Of a stretch of 64,000 nucleotides of DNA, positions 25,864-35,436 are shown piece by piece. Below the pieces are notes generated by a model. That model saw nothing but the letters and a program-made list of their open reading frames with translations. It was not told the origin of the DNA and made no database searches. A program made the translations under genes and the position numbers. Source of the stretch: Rhodopirellula sp. P2 (GTDB lineage: Bacteria > Planctomycetota > Planctomycetia > Pirellulales > Pirellulaceae); contig NZ_CP118225.1 in NCBI RefSeq assembly GCF_028768465.1, positions 6,925,001-6,989,000 of the forward strand, in the 5' to 3' direction. How positions within the stretch are numbered: the stretch's first letter is position 1; each line of letters opens with the position of its first letter.

Positions 25864-28227
25864 ATGGATGCCATCACAAAAGATTTGACCGTCGCGCAAG
25901 CCGAAGCGGTCCAGCACATCGACGGACCTCTGCTCATCATCGCCGGTCCCGGCAGCGGTAAAACTCGCGTCGTCACCCACCGCATTGCGCACATGCTGCA
26001 AAGCGGAATCCGTCCGTGGCAGATCGCGGCGTTGACGTTCACCAACAAAGCCGCCGATGAGATGCGATCGCGAGTCAATCTGCTCGCCCCCGACCAACCC
26101 GTTTGGATGGGCACGTTTCACCGGTTCTGCGCTCAGCAACTTCGGCGTTACGCACCGATGGTGGGGTTGGCCGAGAACTACTCGATCTACGATTCTTCGG
26201 ATTCGAAATCCGCGATGAAGCGGGCCATCACGGCGGCCGGTGTGTCGACCAGCCACACCTCGCCCGAGCAAATTTCTTCGGCCATTTCCAACGCCAAGAA
26301 CCGCCTGATCACTCCCGAAATCATGGCTCAACAAACCGGCCGCGCCGGCGACACCGTCGCAGCGAAGGTCTACCCGGTTTACCAACAACAATTGCTGACC
26401 GCCAACGCGGTCGACTTCGATGACCTGCTCTTTCACTTCGCTCGGTTGCTGCGGGAAAACCCCGAGGTCCGATCGAACCTGGACGAGAAGCTCAAGTACA
26501 TCATGGTCGACGAGTACCAAGACACGAACTTGGCTCAGTACGCAATTGTCCGCGCGCTGTCCGTGGATCATCCGAACTTGGCCGTCACCGGTGACCCCGA
26601 CCAATCGGTGTATGGCTGGCGTGGCGCCGACCTCAACAACATCCTGGATTTTGAAAAGGATTATCCGAGCGTCAAAACGGTTCGCTTGGAACAAAACTAC
26701 CGCAGCACGCCGGAGATTCTGCGTGTCGCCGATCAACTGATTCGGCACAACCGCCGTCGCAAACAGAAGAAACTGTTCACCGACAACCCGACCGGTGAAG
26801 CGGTCACACTGCGACAGTACGAGGACGGTTACAAAGAAGCCGACGGGATCGCCGATGAAATCGCCAACCAAATGATCGCGGGCAATGCCGAACCGCGAGA
26901 TTTTGCGATCATGTGCCGGATGAACGCACTGACGCGATCCATCGAACACGCCCTGCGAAATCGCGGCATCCCGTACCAGATCGTCAACGGGCTGGAGTTC
27001 TACCAACGCAAAGAGATCAAGGATCTGCTGGCGTATTTGCACCTGATCAACAACCCTCGCCACGACGTGGCTCTGCATCGCGTGATCAACACACCGACGC
27101 GAGGCATCGGTGCCAAGACGCTCGAACGAATCCAACGCTTTGCCGATGAGCACCGCATCCCGATGCTGGAAGCGACTCGGCGAGTCGACGAAATTGATTC
27201 GCTCTCCAAACGCGCCAAAACGCTGGTGACGTCGTTCGTCCGTCTCTACGATCGACTGTCCGTCAAAGCCACCGCGACGCTGGAGGATCTGCTGCGGTTC
27301 CTGATCGAAGAGATCAAATTCGTTGCTTACCTGGAACGGACAACGCCAGAACAACAGGACAACAACCCGATCGCCAACGTCGACGAATTCATCTCCGCCG
27401 CCGTTGAATTTGATCAGATGCACCCGGAAGACGGATCGCTGGAAGCGTTCTTGGAACAAGTCGCATTGGTCTCGGACACCGACGCGTTCGAAGATTCCAA
27501 CAACCGTGTGACCCTGATGACCATGCACGCCGCCAAAGGCCTGGAATTCCCTCGCGTGTTCATCATCGCAGTCGAGGACAACCTGCTGCCGCACCGCCGC
27601 AGCAAAGAAGACGAGACCCAACTCGAAGAGGAACGTCGCCTGCTGTTCGTGGGCGTGACGCGAGCCGAACAATGGCTGCAGATCAGCTATGCGAAGCTGC
27701 GAAGTTTTCGGGGCGAAAACCAACCGGCGATCCCCAGCATGTTCCTGGGCGAACTGCCTCGCGATGAAATGCAGGTGGTCGAAGTCAAAGGCAGCCGCAA
27801 CTTCTTTGACGACGCCTACGACGATGAATACCCCGACTCATGGGACCTGGTTCAAGAACCCGCTGCGGTCACCGACACCGGCCCCGCGGGACAAACGGAA
27901 GTCGCCGATGGACCTCGCATCATCCCGATGACAGATCAATCCGCGATCCCGGACGTGTATCACGACGACGCCCCGCCAACCAAGAAGAAAAAGCCCAAGG
28001 TTTCAATCCAAGCCGAACTGAAAACGGCCAGCGATCTACTGCAATCCGGGGCAACACCCTTGGGTGCGTACCGCGAAGGCAGCACGGTTCGCCACAACGA
28101 ATATGGCGAGGGAACGATCATCGCCCTGACAGGCAAAGGCCCCAAACGAACCGCCAAAATCAAGTTCGAAGAAACCGAAGAAACCTTTCGTCTGGCATTT
28201 GCCAAGATCGAATTGCTGGAGCGCTGA
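25864..28227 (+). CDS. pcrA: ATP-dependent DNA helicase, UvrD/PcrA/Rep type
   Basis: 3'-5' superfamily 1A helicase used in nucleotide-excision repair and replication-fork maintenance. Walker A is AGPGSGKTR (about 27-35); Walker B/DExx is VDEYQD, followed by the family motifs GDPDQSVYGWRGA, LEQNYRSTPEIL and LMTMHAAKGLEFPRVFI, and VTRAEQWL near residue 600. The 787-residue length is normal. The C-terminus has the Tudor-like VRHNEYGEGTI and KIKFEE segment typical of PcrA for RNA-polymerase contact. Followed at 137 bases by the thioredoxin-fold gene. Confidence 0.95.
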   Translation: MDAITKDLTVAQAEAVQHIDGPLLIIAGPGSGKTRVVTHRIAHMLQSGIRPWQIAALTFTNKAADEMRSRVNLLAPDQPVWMGTFHRFCAQQLRRYAPMVGLAENYSIYDSSDSKSAMKRAITAAGVSTSHTSPEQISSAISNAKNRLITPEIMAQQTGRAGDTVAAKVYPVYQQQLLTANAVDFDDLLFHFARLLRENPEVRSNLDEKLKYIMVDEYQDTNLAQYAIVRALSVDHPNLAVTGDPDQSVYGWRGADLNNILDFEKDYPSVKTVRLEQNYRSTPEILRVADQLIRHNRRRKQKKLFTDNPTGEAVTLRQYEDGYKEADGIADEIANQMIAGNAEPRDFAIMCRMNALTRSIEHALRNRGIPYQIVNGLEFYQRKEIKDLLAYLHLINNPRHDVALHRVINTPTRGIGAKTLERIQRFADEHRIPMLEATRRVDEIDSLSKRAKTLVTSFVRLYDRLSVKATATLEDLLRFLIEEIKFVAYLERTTPEQQDNNPIANVDEFISAAVEFDQMHPEDGSLEAFLEQVALVSDTDAFEDSNNRVTLMTMHAAKGLEFPRVFIIAVEDNLLPHRRSKEDETQLEEERRLLFVGVTRAEQWLQISYAKLRSFRGENQPAIPSMFLGELPRDEMQVVEVKGSRNFFDDAYDDEYPDSWDLVQEPAAVTDTGPAGQTEVADGPRIIPMTDQSAIPDVYHDDAPPTKKKKPKVSIQAELKTASDLLQSGATPLGAYREGSTVRHNEYGEGTIIALTGKGPKRTAKIKFEETEETFRLAFAKIELLER

Positions 28228-28364
28228 TTCACCCCATCAGGCCAAGGATTCGCGACGTTTCCAGGCCGAGCATCGACCTTGGATTTGGCGGATCCCACTG
28301 CCCCGCAGACATTGTCAAGCTGTTGCCGCTCCTCTCTTCCTTTCCAATCCAACGTTGTGAACTC

Positions 28365-29093
28365 ATGCGACTCAGCCTCTTCTTTTGCACGGCATTCCTG
28401 CCGGCGATGGTCCTGTCCGCCCAAGCCCGTGCGGACGAACCCGCGGACACCAACCTGTCCTCCCAACTGAAGGAAATGGAGGTCAATGCGACGAAGCGAT
28501 ACCCAGCGCAAGTCCTGAAGACCTTTCAAAATGCGGTGGGCCAAGTCCGTGCGACCGGGATCGAAGAATCCGCCAAGCAAGTCGGCGACGACGCCATCGA
28601 CGCGACCCTTCACGGCTGGGACGAAAACGAAGTCACACTCAGCGACGAGTGGTCCGAAACCCCGGTCATCTTGATGTGGTACCGCGGCGGATGGTGCCCG
28701 TACTGCAACCTGCAATTGCGAGCCATGCAGGAACAACTCTCGGCCATCGAAGGTGCCGGTGCGAAGCTGATCGTGCTGACACCTGAGATCCCAGAGAAGT
28801 CCAAAGAAACGGCCGAGTCCAATGACTTGGAAATGCTCGTTTTGTACGATCAGAAAAGTGAAGTCGCCAAGAAATACGGCATCGTGTTCGATCTGCCCGA
28901 TTCGATCCTCCCGGTCTACCGCGACAAGTTTCAGCTTGCCGAACGCAACGACAACCAAGCCATGGAACTGCCCTTGGCTGCGACCTACGTGATCGACACC
29001 AACGGCAAGATCACCTACGCATTCGTGGACGCCGACTACAAAAAACGAGCCGAACCCGCCGACGTGATCGCTGCGGTGAAAAAACTTCAGTAG
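28365..29093 (+). CDS. Exported peroxiredoxin/thioredoxin-fold protein (AhpC/TSA-like)
   Basis: 242 residues; the ATG at 28365 gives a signal peptide (about 1-23, ARADE). After a helical stretch (30-95) comes a thioredoxin fold with the strand ILMWYRGGWCPYCNLQL, whose WCPYC is a redox CxxC, then GAKLIVLTPE, VLYDQKSEVAKKYGIVF and a C-terminal ATYVIDTNGKITYAFV block with the cis-proline region. This matches the AhpC/TSA-like redoxin family seen in many marine bacteria. Periplasmic reduction of peroxides or disulfides is likely; the exact reductant is unknown. Confidence 0.85.
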   Translation: MRLSLFFCTAFLPAMVLSAQARADEPADTNLSSQLKEMEVNATKRYPAQVLKTFQNAVGQVRATGIEESAKQVGDDAIDATLHGWDENEVTLSDEWSETPVILMWYRGGWCPYCNLQLRAMQEQLSAIEGAGAKLIVLTPEIPEKSKETAESNDLEMLVLYDQKSEVAKKYGIVFDLPDSILPVYRDKFQLAERNDNQAMELPLAATYVIDTNGKITYAFVDADYKKRAEPADVIAAVKKLQ

Positions 29094-29110
29094 CCGATCG
29101 CCAGTCGTAC

Positions 29111-29157
29111 AAAAAACAACGCACCGGTGACTGGATCACCGGTGCGTTGTTTGTTGT
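29111..29157. terminator. Bidirectional terminator between convergent genes
   Basis: A perfect 15-base stem (29116-29130 and 29136-29150, acaacgcaccggtga and its complement) has a 5-base loop. On the minus strand it is followed by TTTTTT, on the plus strand by a mixed TTGTTGTCG. It serves the redoxin gene on the left and the PfkB kinase on the right. Confidence 0.85.
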
Positions 29158-29192
29158 CGTGTTCAAGTGAGCGGCTTGGCTCGCGTCTCAGC

Positions 29193-30188
29193 TCAGACGC
29201 TCAAATCGGTCAGCTGCTTGACTTCGTCTGCCGTGAACGGCTGTTGCAACCGGGCTCCCATTTGGGCCACCACTCGAGCGGCGGCGTGCGAGGCCAAGTG
29301 CCCGGACTGACGCCAATCCAAACCATTGGTGATGCCGTACAAAATGCCGCCGGCGTACATGTCGCCCGCACCGGTCGTGTCGATCGCCTTGACCTTCACT
29401 CCTTCGACGGGAATCGCTTCGCCACCGTGCATCAGAATCGAACCGTTGGGTCCCAGCGTCATGGCAACGTTCTCAGCCGACTCGTGAATCTTGTTTGCAC
29501 ACGCAATCGGATCCGCCAATCCAGTGAGGCTCTTGGCTTCTTCTTCGTTGCAGAAGAACAAATCGACTGGGCCGCGAATCAGGTCCCACATCTCGTCTTT
29601 CATCATGTTGACGAGGAACGGGTCCGAGGCGGTGAAGGCAACTTTGACATTGTTCTTTTTCGCGAATTCGATCGCTTTGTAAGCGGCCGCTTTGGTTTGC
29701 TCGCCGGTGAACAAGTAGCCTTCGATGTAGATGTATTTGCTCGCTGCGATCACGTCTTCGTCAATGTCCGCTTCGGACAGTGAGGTCGAGGCGGCCAAGT
29801 TCGTCAGCATCGTGCGTTGAGCGTCTTCGGTGATCAGCACGGCACAGGTTCCGGTCGGTGCCTCGGGCTGAGGATCCACGTCAATGGTGACACCGAGGGC
29901 ACGCAAGTCTTTCAAAAAGAACTGCCCGGTTTCGTCGTCGCCGATCTTCCCAACAAAGGCGGCCTTGCCACCGAAGTCCGCGACGGCGGCGATCGTGTTG
30001 GCGGCTGAACCACCCGCACAACGAGAGAGTGACGGCAGGTCAAATCGGCTCAGCACGCTCGCTTGTTTCTGGTCGTCGACCAGCGTCATGATGCCTTTGT
30101 CGAGTTGCAGTTCCGACAGCAGGTCATCGGCAACCATCGTCTGAATGTCAACGAGAGCGTTGCCAACGGCGTAAACATCGTGCGTCAT
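29193..30188 (-). CDS. PfkB-family sugar/adenosine kinase
   Basis: 331 residues from the ATG at 30188. The family signatures are the N-terminal [11 protein letters not shown], the [14 protein letters not shown] substrate motif (about 57-70), the GPNGSILM strand and the C-terminal [12 protein letters not shown] with the catalytic Asp and anion hole. The overall pattern ([21 protein letters not shown]) is closest to the adenosine-kinase-like PfkB subgroup common in Planctomycetes and Alphaproteobacteria, but sugar substrates cannot be excluded. Stands alone, ending at the shared terminator. Confidence 0.88.
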   Translation of the reverse strand: MTHDVYAVGNALVDIQTMVADDLLSELQLDKGIMTLVDDQKQASVLSRFDLPSLSRCAGGSAANTIAAVADFGGKAAFVGKIGDDETGQFFLKDLRALGVTIDVDPQPEAPTGTCAVLITEDAQRTMLTNLAASTSLSEADIDEDVIAASKYIYIEGYLFTGEQTKAAAYKAIEFAKKNNVKVAFTASDPFLVNMMKDEMWDLIRGPVDLFFCNEEEAKSLTGLADPIACANKIHESAENVAMTLGPNGSILMHGGEAIPVEGVKVKAIDTTGAGDMYAGGILYGITNGLDWRQSGHLASHAAARVVAQMGARLQQPFTADEVKQLTDLSV

Positions 30189-30332
30189 CAAATTCAACCA
30201 GGGTGAGAGAAACAGACTCGTCCATGCCCGCGAATCGGCCTTGATCAGGGCGACTTCAGATCCGGCGGGCGGGCCCGCAGTGTACCCGCGTGCGACGACT
30301 CCGCCAGCCAGCTAGGATCGACTGCTGTGCTC

Positions 30333-30671
30333 TCAGGGGGTGAACATCGACGACAACCCGGCATCGAATTGGCCCCGCGTCAGCACGGTCGGCACGCCCG
30401 CTTCTCGAGCCCCCTTCAACCGCGCGACTTGAACGTGCGGCCCATAGGCCACCACGCGAGCCTCGGGACACACGCGTGAAACCGTCGGCATCAATTCTGC
30501 GACGACTCCGTTGCGAGTCGACAGGTCGACGATCACCCACCCCACGTCCTCGTTGGCTTCTTCGGGCAACCGTCCTGCCAGCGAAAACGTCATCCCGGCC
30601 GTTTCACAGGCCGCGCGGACACGCGAGGCAAAAATCAAATCGCCGGAGAGGAACAATACAGTTGATTTCAT
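30333..30671 (-). CDS. Small receiver-like protein (degenerate REC)
   Basis: 112 residues laid out like a response-regulator receiver: strand 1 TVLFLSGDLIFASRV (single acid where the DD pair is expected), strand 3 WVIVDLSTRNG with an Asp at the phosphorylation position, strand 4 ARVVAYGPHV, and strand 5 PTVLTRGQF where the conserved Lys is replaced. Helix 5 is very short. It may therefore be a non-phosphorylated or atypically phosphorylated adaptor. Divergent from fliN with 43 bases between the two starts, so a motility or surface-sensing role is a reasonable guess. Confidence 0.65.
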   Translation of the reverse strand: MKSTVLFLSGDLIFASRVRAACETAGMTFSLAGRLPEEANEDVGWVIVDLSTRNGVVAELMPTVSRVCPEARVVAYGPHVQVARLKGAREAGVPTVLTRGQFDAGLSSMFTP

Positions 30672-30714
30672 GATGGCTTCCGGTCGATAAACGAGGTGTC
30701 AGGATCAAGAAAGA

Positions 30715-31014
30715 ATGAGCGAGAACGCAACCAAAGACAAGCCGAGCGAACCCAAGCCTCCGACATCGTCGATGTATCAGGAGAAGGTTCTGAAGATCCG
30801 CACCACCGTCAACGTCACGCTGGCGGAGAAGAAGGAATCGCTTCGCAAGATTCTATCGCTGGTCCCCGGCTCGATGCTGACCTTCGACGTGCACTGCGAT
30901 CGGCCGCTGGAACTGCGTGCGGGTGGGCACCCCATCGCCATCGGTGAAACAGTCAAAATTGGCGACAAGTTCGGCTTGCGGATCCGAGAGATTGGCGTCC
31001 CCCAAGAGGATTGA
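30715..31014 (+). CDS. fliN: Flagellar motor switch protein FliN-type (SpoA domain)
   Basis: 99 residues. After a 20-residue hydrophilic lead, the SpoA domain is complete: VNVTLAEKKESLRKIL, LVPGSMLTFDVHCDRPLELRAGGHPIAIGETVKIGDKFGLRI. This is the C-ring subunit that with FliM and FliG changes rotation direction. Isolated from other flagellar genes (flgD/flgE are 25 kb away), consistent with scattered flagellar loci in Rhodopirellula-like genomes. A type III secretion C-ring paralogue is the alternative, but no such locus is visible. Confidence 0.85.
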   Translation: MSENATKDKPSEPKPPTSSMYQEKVLKIRTTVNVTLAEKKESLRKILSLVPGSMLTFDVHCDRPLELRAGGHPIAIGETVKIGDKFGLRIREIGVPQED

Positions 31015-31023
31015 CCAGCCCCG

Positions 31024-31486
31024 ATCCAGGTCGGCAAGAATGATCGGGCACAACCATGTGAGCCGTTTGGGCGTTAGCCTGGGCTGTCAAAAGGTTGGTA
31101 TTGACACCGCTTTGGACTGCGCAGGTTTCGTTCCTCGACTTCGCCCCAACGGGGCAGCCCTATGCCAGCCCAGGGCAACGCCCTGGGTTGTGGCGGGACC
31201 AAGATTACAAAGCCCCAACGGGGGCGGTCCTAGCGGGTTTTGGGGAGTCTTTCTTAGGGCCGCCCCGTTGGGGCTGGTGTCGGAATCTCCGTAACGAAAC
31301 CCCAGGCGATGCCTGGGGCTATCTTAGAACTGCCCCGTTGGGGCGTAGGACAGAATAAAAATCAACGTCGCATTTTCCGTGTCAATACCAACCTTTTGAC
31401 AGTCCAGCGTTAGCCTGGTTGTACGTCGGAATAGTGGCGTTTGCCCAAACAGTTCAAATGCCGAAAGACTCCTGCCGAACTGCTTC
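31024..31486. repeat. Composite dispersed repeat element, copy B
   Basis: The outer parts (31024-31082 and 31407-31486) form a repeat homologous, in inverted order and strand, to 16121-16580. Between the halves lies an insert with its own inverted repeats, and gcgttagcctgg occurs directly on each side of it (31071-31082 and 31407-31418). No reading frame of note; a short 67-residue frame across the right part has no support. Confidence 0.75.
31084..31402. mobile_element. MITE-like insert with 24-bp perfect terminal inverted repeats
   Basis: Ends are ctgtcaaaaggttggtattg... at 31084-31107 and its exact complement at 31379-31402. The 319-base interior is a series of palindromes: gccccaacggggc-type boxes (four, alternating orientation), cccagggcaacgccctggg and ccccaggcgatgcctgggg. 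It contains no transposase, so it would need one in trans. Possible target duplication of 12 bases is separated from the ends by 1 and 4 bases. Confidence 0.6.
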
Positions 31487-31578
31487 ATAGCAACCAGGCC
31501 CGCCTGAAATCCACCTTCTGATTTCAACCGGGCCTGATTTCGTTTCCTCAGCGTGATGCGGCGAACTTGGCGGGTGGG

Positions 31579-34500
31579 CTACTCAGCCTTCACCGGGCGG
31601 CCGAAGAAGACCGCTCGATCGATGTGGAAGATCCCCGTTCCTTCCAACCCGATTTTGATGTAACTGGCCACCGTGCCCTCGGGAAGCTCCACCTGCCACT
31701 CGGCCTGCGGCGACTCGCTCTTCCAAACTCGGGTCCATTCTTTGCCGTCTTTCGACGTCCACATGGCCAAGCCCTTCGCTCGGTCGTGGAACTCCTCGTC
31801 GCGACGGTTCGTGATGGTGCCGCGAACCAACTCCGCTGGCTTTGCCAACCGAAGAATCACGGCTGGATCCGTTGCGGGTTGTTTCGAGTGCACGGCAAAG
31901 CGATCTTGGCGAACGCCTTCACCACTGAACAGGTGCTGGGCTTCGCGGTTCCACACGGCAGGCCAATCGCCGGGCACACGGATCATGGAATCACGAGTCA
32001 CCTCGATCAGATCGCCGTCCTTGCGAAGCGGGTAATCCGTGTTGGGATTGGTCGCGATCCAGTTGCCACCCAAGAACGCCAACAGATCCAGGAACTCACC
32101 CGGCGCAACCGTCTCGGTCAAACCTTCGGGCATGCTGCTGGCCTTCATCGGTTTGCGAATCTCGATCTCTTCTTTGTCGATGACCTTGATCTTGCCATCG
32201 GCGATCCCGAGCGAAATCGTTTCCTCGTCTTCCTTCAAAATGAACCCGCCAATCGCCTCGCCGTCGTACGTCAAAATCATGACGGTCTCGTAACCCTTGG
32301 CGATTTCCTCGTTGGGCCAAACGATCGATCGGATGATGTGCTCCTTCGTCATCCGTTCGCCGATCGTGGTCAACTCCGGACCAAACTCCTTGCCAATTTT
32401 CCCGTGCAAGTGACACGCGGAACAAACACGTTCAAACACCTTGGCACCGGTTTGGGCGTTCCCGCGAGAGGCGGCGACCACCTTTTGAAGTGCAACCGCT
32501 TGGTCTTCCGGCTTGGCATCCACATCGGCCAAAACTTTCAAAGGCCGATACACCTCCGCGCCGGGACCGGTCGCGATTTTATATTCCTTCAGGTACTCCG
32601 CCGCCTTGGGTGGCAAGGAAGCGATCAGCTCTTGGATCTCCGGCGATTCACCATCCCAATGCGTCGACAACGCTGACATGGTGTGTTCCAAGACATACTG
32701 AATCCACTTGTCGGCGGGCCGCTCGACACCGGCCAGGGCCACTCGAACGCCAACGGGATGATCCATCAAACTGGCGGCTCGCAACGATTCCAGCCGAACG
32801 CGGGCGTGTTTGTCTCGCCCTGCTTCCAGCAAGAACTGAACGAAGGGCAAGTCCACCGACAATTCAATCTGATCGCCGGAGTTCGCTTGTTCGTTTCCGG
32901 ACAAGAAACGCCATTCGTTGCCAACAACATGGGTCGCGGCGGCACGCTGCTGGAAATTGCCTTCCGCCAGAACCTTTCTCGCAAGATCCAAGTCCACGTT
33001 GTGGAACGACTCTTGCACCCAGAGGACTTCGAGCGCAGCTTCGGGGGTTGGATTGTCTTGCAACCATTGCTTCGTTGCCGCAACGACTTCCTCCACGGGG
33101 CGGCCACGCAAAGCACGGCGGGCGCGGTATCGAGTGCGAGTTTCGTACGCCAGCAATTGATCCATGACCTCGATGGTCGGCAGATCCGCCTGCGTCACCA
33201 CGTCCAACAGCGGTCGCTCTTTGTGACGGAGCCGATAGATGCGGCCGTGTTCATGGTCGCGGTTCGGGTCACGCTGGGAGTACTGCATGTGTCCGATCAG
33301 AGCGTTGCACCAATCGCCAAACCACAACGCTCCATCGGGACCAATCTTGGGATCAACGGGACGGAAGAACATGTCCGTGCTGACCAGCAAATCATCGGAT
33401 CGTTCGCCGGTCAAACCCGCCTCGTCCTCTTGGTCGCGAAGTTCGAACGAAGGCATCCCGTGCATGTTGATCACGCACGCGTAGACCAACCGATTGCGAA
33501 ACTCTTCGGGAAATTGACGCGTGTGCAGGATTTCATTTCCAGCGGCCGGGCGAATCCCATGGTTGTTGAAAATCGGTTCCAGCGTTTTTCTCGAAGGGAC
33601 TTCGCCGCCCGACAAGGCGTTGGTCCAGTGATGCTGGGCGTTGGTCCCGTCCCCAATGATGCCGTTGCCATATTGATCAAAGACCAGGCACCAGGGGTTG
33701 TACTGGCCGGGGGTTCGGAAGTGCGTCAAACGCTGACTGTCCAAATCCCACACGTAGCTGCCCGAAGCCCCCGCTTCTCGAACGGGTCCCCAAGGGGTTT
33801 CAACCGTCGTCGACATCGCGATGCCTTCCTGCATGTGCAGTCGTCCGCCGTTGGAATATTCCCAAGCTCCCATCGCATGGTGAGTGTCATCGGTGCCGAT
33901 CCCGTCCAGCACGTGGGTGACTTCGTCGGCCACGTCATCGCCATCGGTGTCCCGTAAAAACAGGATGTGTGGCTCGTCGATCACCAACACACCGTCTTGG
34001 TAAAACTCGAAACCGGTCGGACAGATCAGCTTGTCATAAAACGGCTTGCACACATCCGCTTTGCCATCACCGTCGGTGTCTTCCAAGATCAGCAAACGAT
34101 CGCTCGGGCGGCTGCTGCCGGGCAACCACTGCGGGTAGTTGACCATGCACGACACCCACAATCGGCCGCGTTCATCGAATGCGATTTGCGTCGGGTTCGC
34201 CAGTTCAGGAAAGTCCTTTTCACTGGCGAAACATTCGACCTCAAAACCGTCGGGAATCTCCATCTGCGAAATGGACTGCTCCGGCGTTGGGTATTCCAAC
34301 GTCTTGGGCTCACGCATTTCGCGAAAGCCATCGTCGCGAGAACCAAACATGGTTTCGGGGATGAAGACTTCGCCGGTTTTCGAATCATCGACCTCTTCCG
34401 GCACATCGCGGCCGGCGGCCATGTCCCACAGGTACCGATCGCGAACCGAGACCATCTTGCGAATCTTTTGGAACTCACCTGGGAAGGTTTCGGTGTCCCA

Positions 34501-35436
34501 CGTGCGACGTCCACCGTAGACATACCAACCGTTCAGCATGCGGTAATCTTGTTGGTGCAACCAAGCCTTGTCGTTGACGACTTGCCGCATCGCTTCAAAA
34601 CGTTCCGCGCCCACCGCAGGTCCCGCGCCGGCAAACAAACCGGCGTCGATCAACAACGAAACCGCTTCGTCTCCGGCTTCGTTCAGGTGCAATCCGTTGG
34701 TGGTGTACTGGCACCCAGGTTGTTGCTGGAACAACTCAGCGGTCGGCGTGAACACATCGACAACGGTCAACTCACGTTGCTTGCCAACTCGTTTGACGGC
34801 ATCCGCGTAGGCGGCCAAGTAACGGTTGTGAAGCAAGCCATCGGGCTGCAACGGGTTGCCGCTGGGTTCGAACGCAATCGGCGTGACCAAAGCGAACTGA
34901 ATCGGGCGTCCATCCCTGGAAAATTGCTTCGACAATCCATCCAGGTACGCGTGGTAATCGGCCTCGAATTTCGCGATGTGTTCGGCGTCGTCTCCGGCGA
35001 ACGATTCATTCATGCCGAAGAAGCACAGGAACGCTTGCGGTGCGAAGACCTGGAACGGGTCGTCGATCACCGTGTAGTTGCCCGGGCGTTGTTGGGTCGA
35101 AACTTCGTCGGTCGGCCAGCCAAAGTTGCGAACCACCAGCGGGTTCTGGCTGGTTCGCAAATGCAGCATGGTTTCCAAGTGCCCGTACAGGCTCATTCGC
35201 TGCGCCGTTCCGTTGCCCACGAAAGCCAAACGCGTTTTGGCAGGCAGCTTGGACGGATCCATGGCAGACACGTTCGTGCTGGCCAACGTCAGAAAAAATG
35301 TCCCCAATCCGAACAGCAGTGCGACCCAAGACGACGAGATTCGGGCCTTGTCAAAAGCCGCCCCCCCAGCCGGGAGAGAGGGGGCCCCGTGGCTGGTTTG
35401 AGGCCGTGAAAACGCGAGAGGATTCATAGAACGCAT
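31579..35436 (-). CDS. PVC-type CxxCH cytochrome with SGNH, beta-propeller and HEAT-like regions
   Basis: 1285 residues from the ATG at 35436 (an ATG at 35427 is nearly equal; neither has a good ribosome-binding site). A signal or anchor helix lies at about 35-60. Residues about 65-300 resemble an SGNH/GDSL hydrolase with a poor first block (FVGNGTAQRM). A glucose-dehydrogenase-like propeller follows (about 400-760, with FDERGRLWV, DTDGDGKAD calcium loops, GDWCNALIGHMQYSQRDPNRD). After helical repeats comes a single c-type haem site CSACH at about 1005-1009 with a distal Met, then a domain with a sugar-binding look. Such proteins are thought to oxidise substrates in the periplasm of Planctomycetes; the substrate is not known. 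Confidence 0.85.
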   Translation of the reverse strand: MRSMNPLAFSRPQTSHGAPSLPAGGAAFDKARISSSWVALLFGLGTFFLTLASTNVSAMDPSKLPAKTRLAFVGNGTAQRMSLYGHLETMLHLRTSQNPLVVRNFGWPTDEVSTQQRPGNYTVIDDPFQVFAPQAFLCFFGMNESFAGDDAEHIAKFEADYHAYLDGLSKQFSRDGRPIQFALVTPIAFEPSGNPLQPDGLLHNRYLAAYADAVKRVGKQRELTVVDVFTPTAELFQQQPGCQYTTNGLHLNEAGDEAVSLLIDAGLFAGAGPAVGAERFEAMRQVVNDKAWLHQQDYRMLNGWYVYGGRRTWDTETFPGEFQKIRKMVSVRDRYLWDMAAGRDVPEEVDDSKTGEVFIPETMFGSRDDGFREMREPKTLEYPTPEQSISQMEIPDGFEVECFASEKDFPELANPTQIAFDERGRLWVSCMVNYPQWLPGSSRPSDRLLILEDTDGDGKADVCKPFYDKLICPTGFEFYQDGVLVIDEPHILFLRDTDGDDVADEVTHVLDGIGTDDTHHAMGAWEYSNGGRLHMQEGIAMSTTVETPWGPVREAGASGSYVWDLDSQRLTHFRTPGQYNPWCLVFDQYGNGIIGDGTNAQHHWTNALSGGEVPSRKTLEPIFNNHGIRPAAGNEILHTRQFPEEFRNRLVYACVINMHGMPSFELRDQEDEAGLTGERSDDLLVSTDMFFRPVDPKIGPDGALWFGDWCNALIGHMQYSQRDPNRDHEHGRIYRLRHKERPLLDVVTQADLPTIEVMDQLLAYETRTRYRARRALRGRPVEEVVAATKQWLQDNPTPEAALEVLWVQESFHNVDLDLARKVLAEGNFQQRAAATHVVGNEWRFLSGNEQANSGDQIELSVDLPFVQFLLEAGRDKHARVRLESLRAASLMDHPVGVRVALAGVERPADKWIQYVLEHTMSALSTHWDGESPEIQELIASLPPKAAEYLKEYKIATGPGAEVYRPLKVLADVDAKPEDQAVALQKVVAASRGNAQTGAKVFERVCSACHLHGKIGKEFGPELTTIGERMTKEHIIRSIVWPNEEIAKGYETVMILTYDGEAIGGFILKEDEETISLGIADGKIKVIDKEEIEIRKPMKASSMPEGLTETVAPGEFLDLLAFLGGNWIATNPNTDYPLRKDGDLIEVTRDSMIRVPGDWPAVWNREAQHLFSGEGVRQDRFAVHSKQPATDPAVILRLAKPAELVRGTITNRRDEEFHDRAKGLAMWTSKDGKEWTRVWKSESPQAEWQVELPEGTVASYIKIGLEGTGIFHIDRAVFFGRPVKAE

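Noticed and set aside
25774..27723. Minus-strand frame of about 650 residues opposite the helicase gene
   Set aside because: Antisense shadow of the helicase; no ribosome-binding site, Arg/Asp/Val-rich with no motif.
31054..31082. gcgttagcc word as an integron attC core (GTTRRRY)
   Set aside because: It matches six of seven core positions in copy B but not in copy A, and the paired R''/L''-L'/R' arms of an attC site could not be made out. No integrase gene is near.
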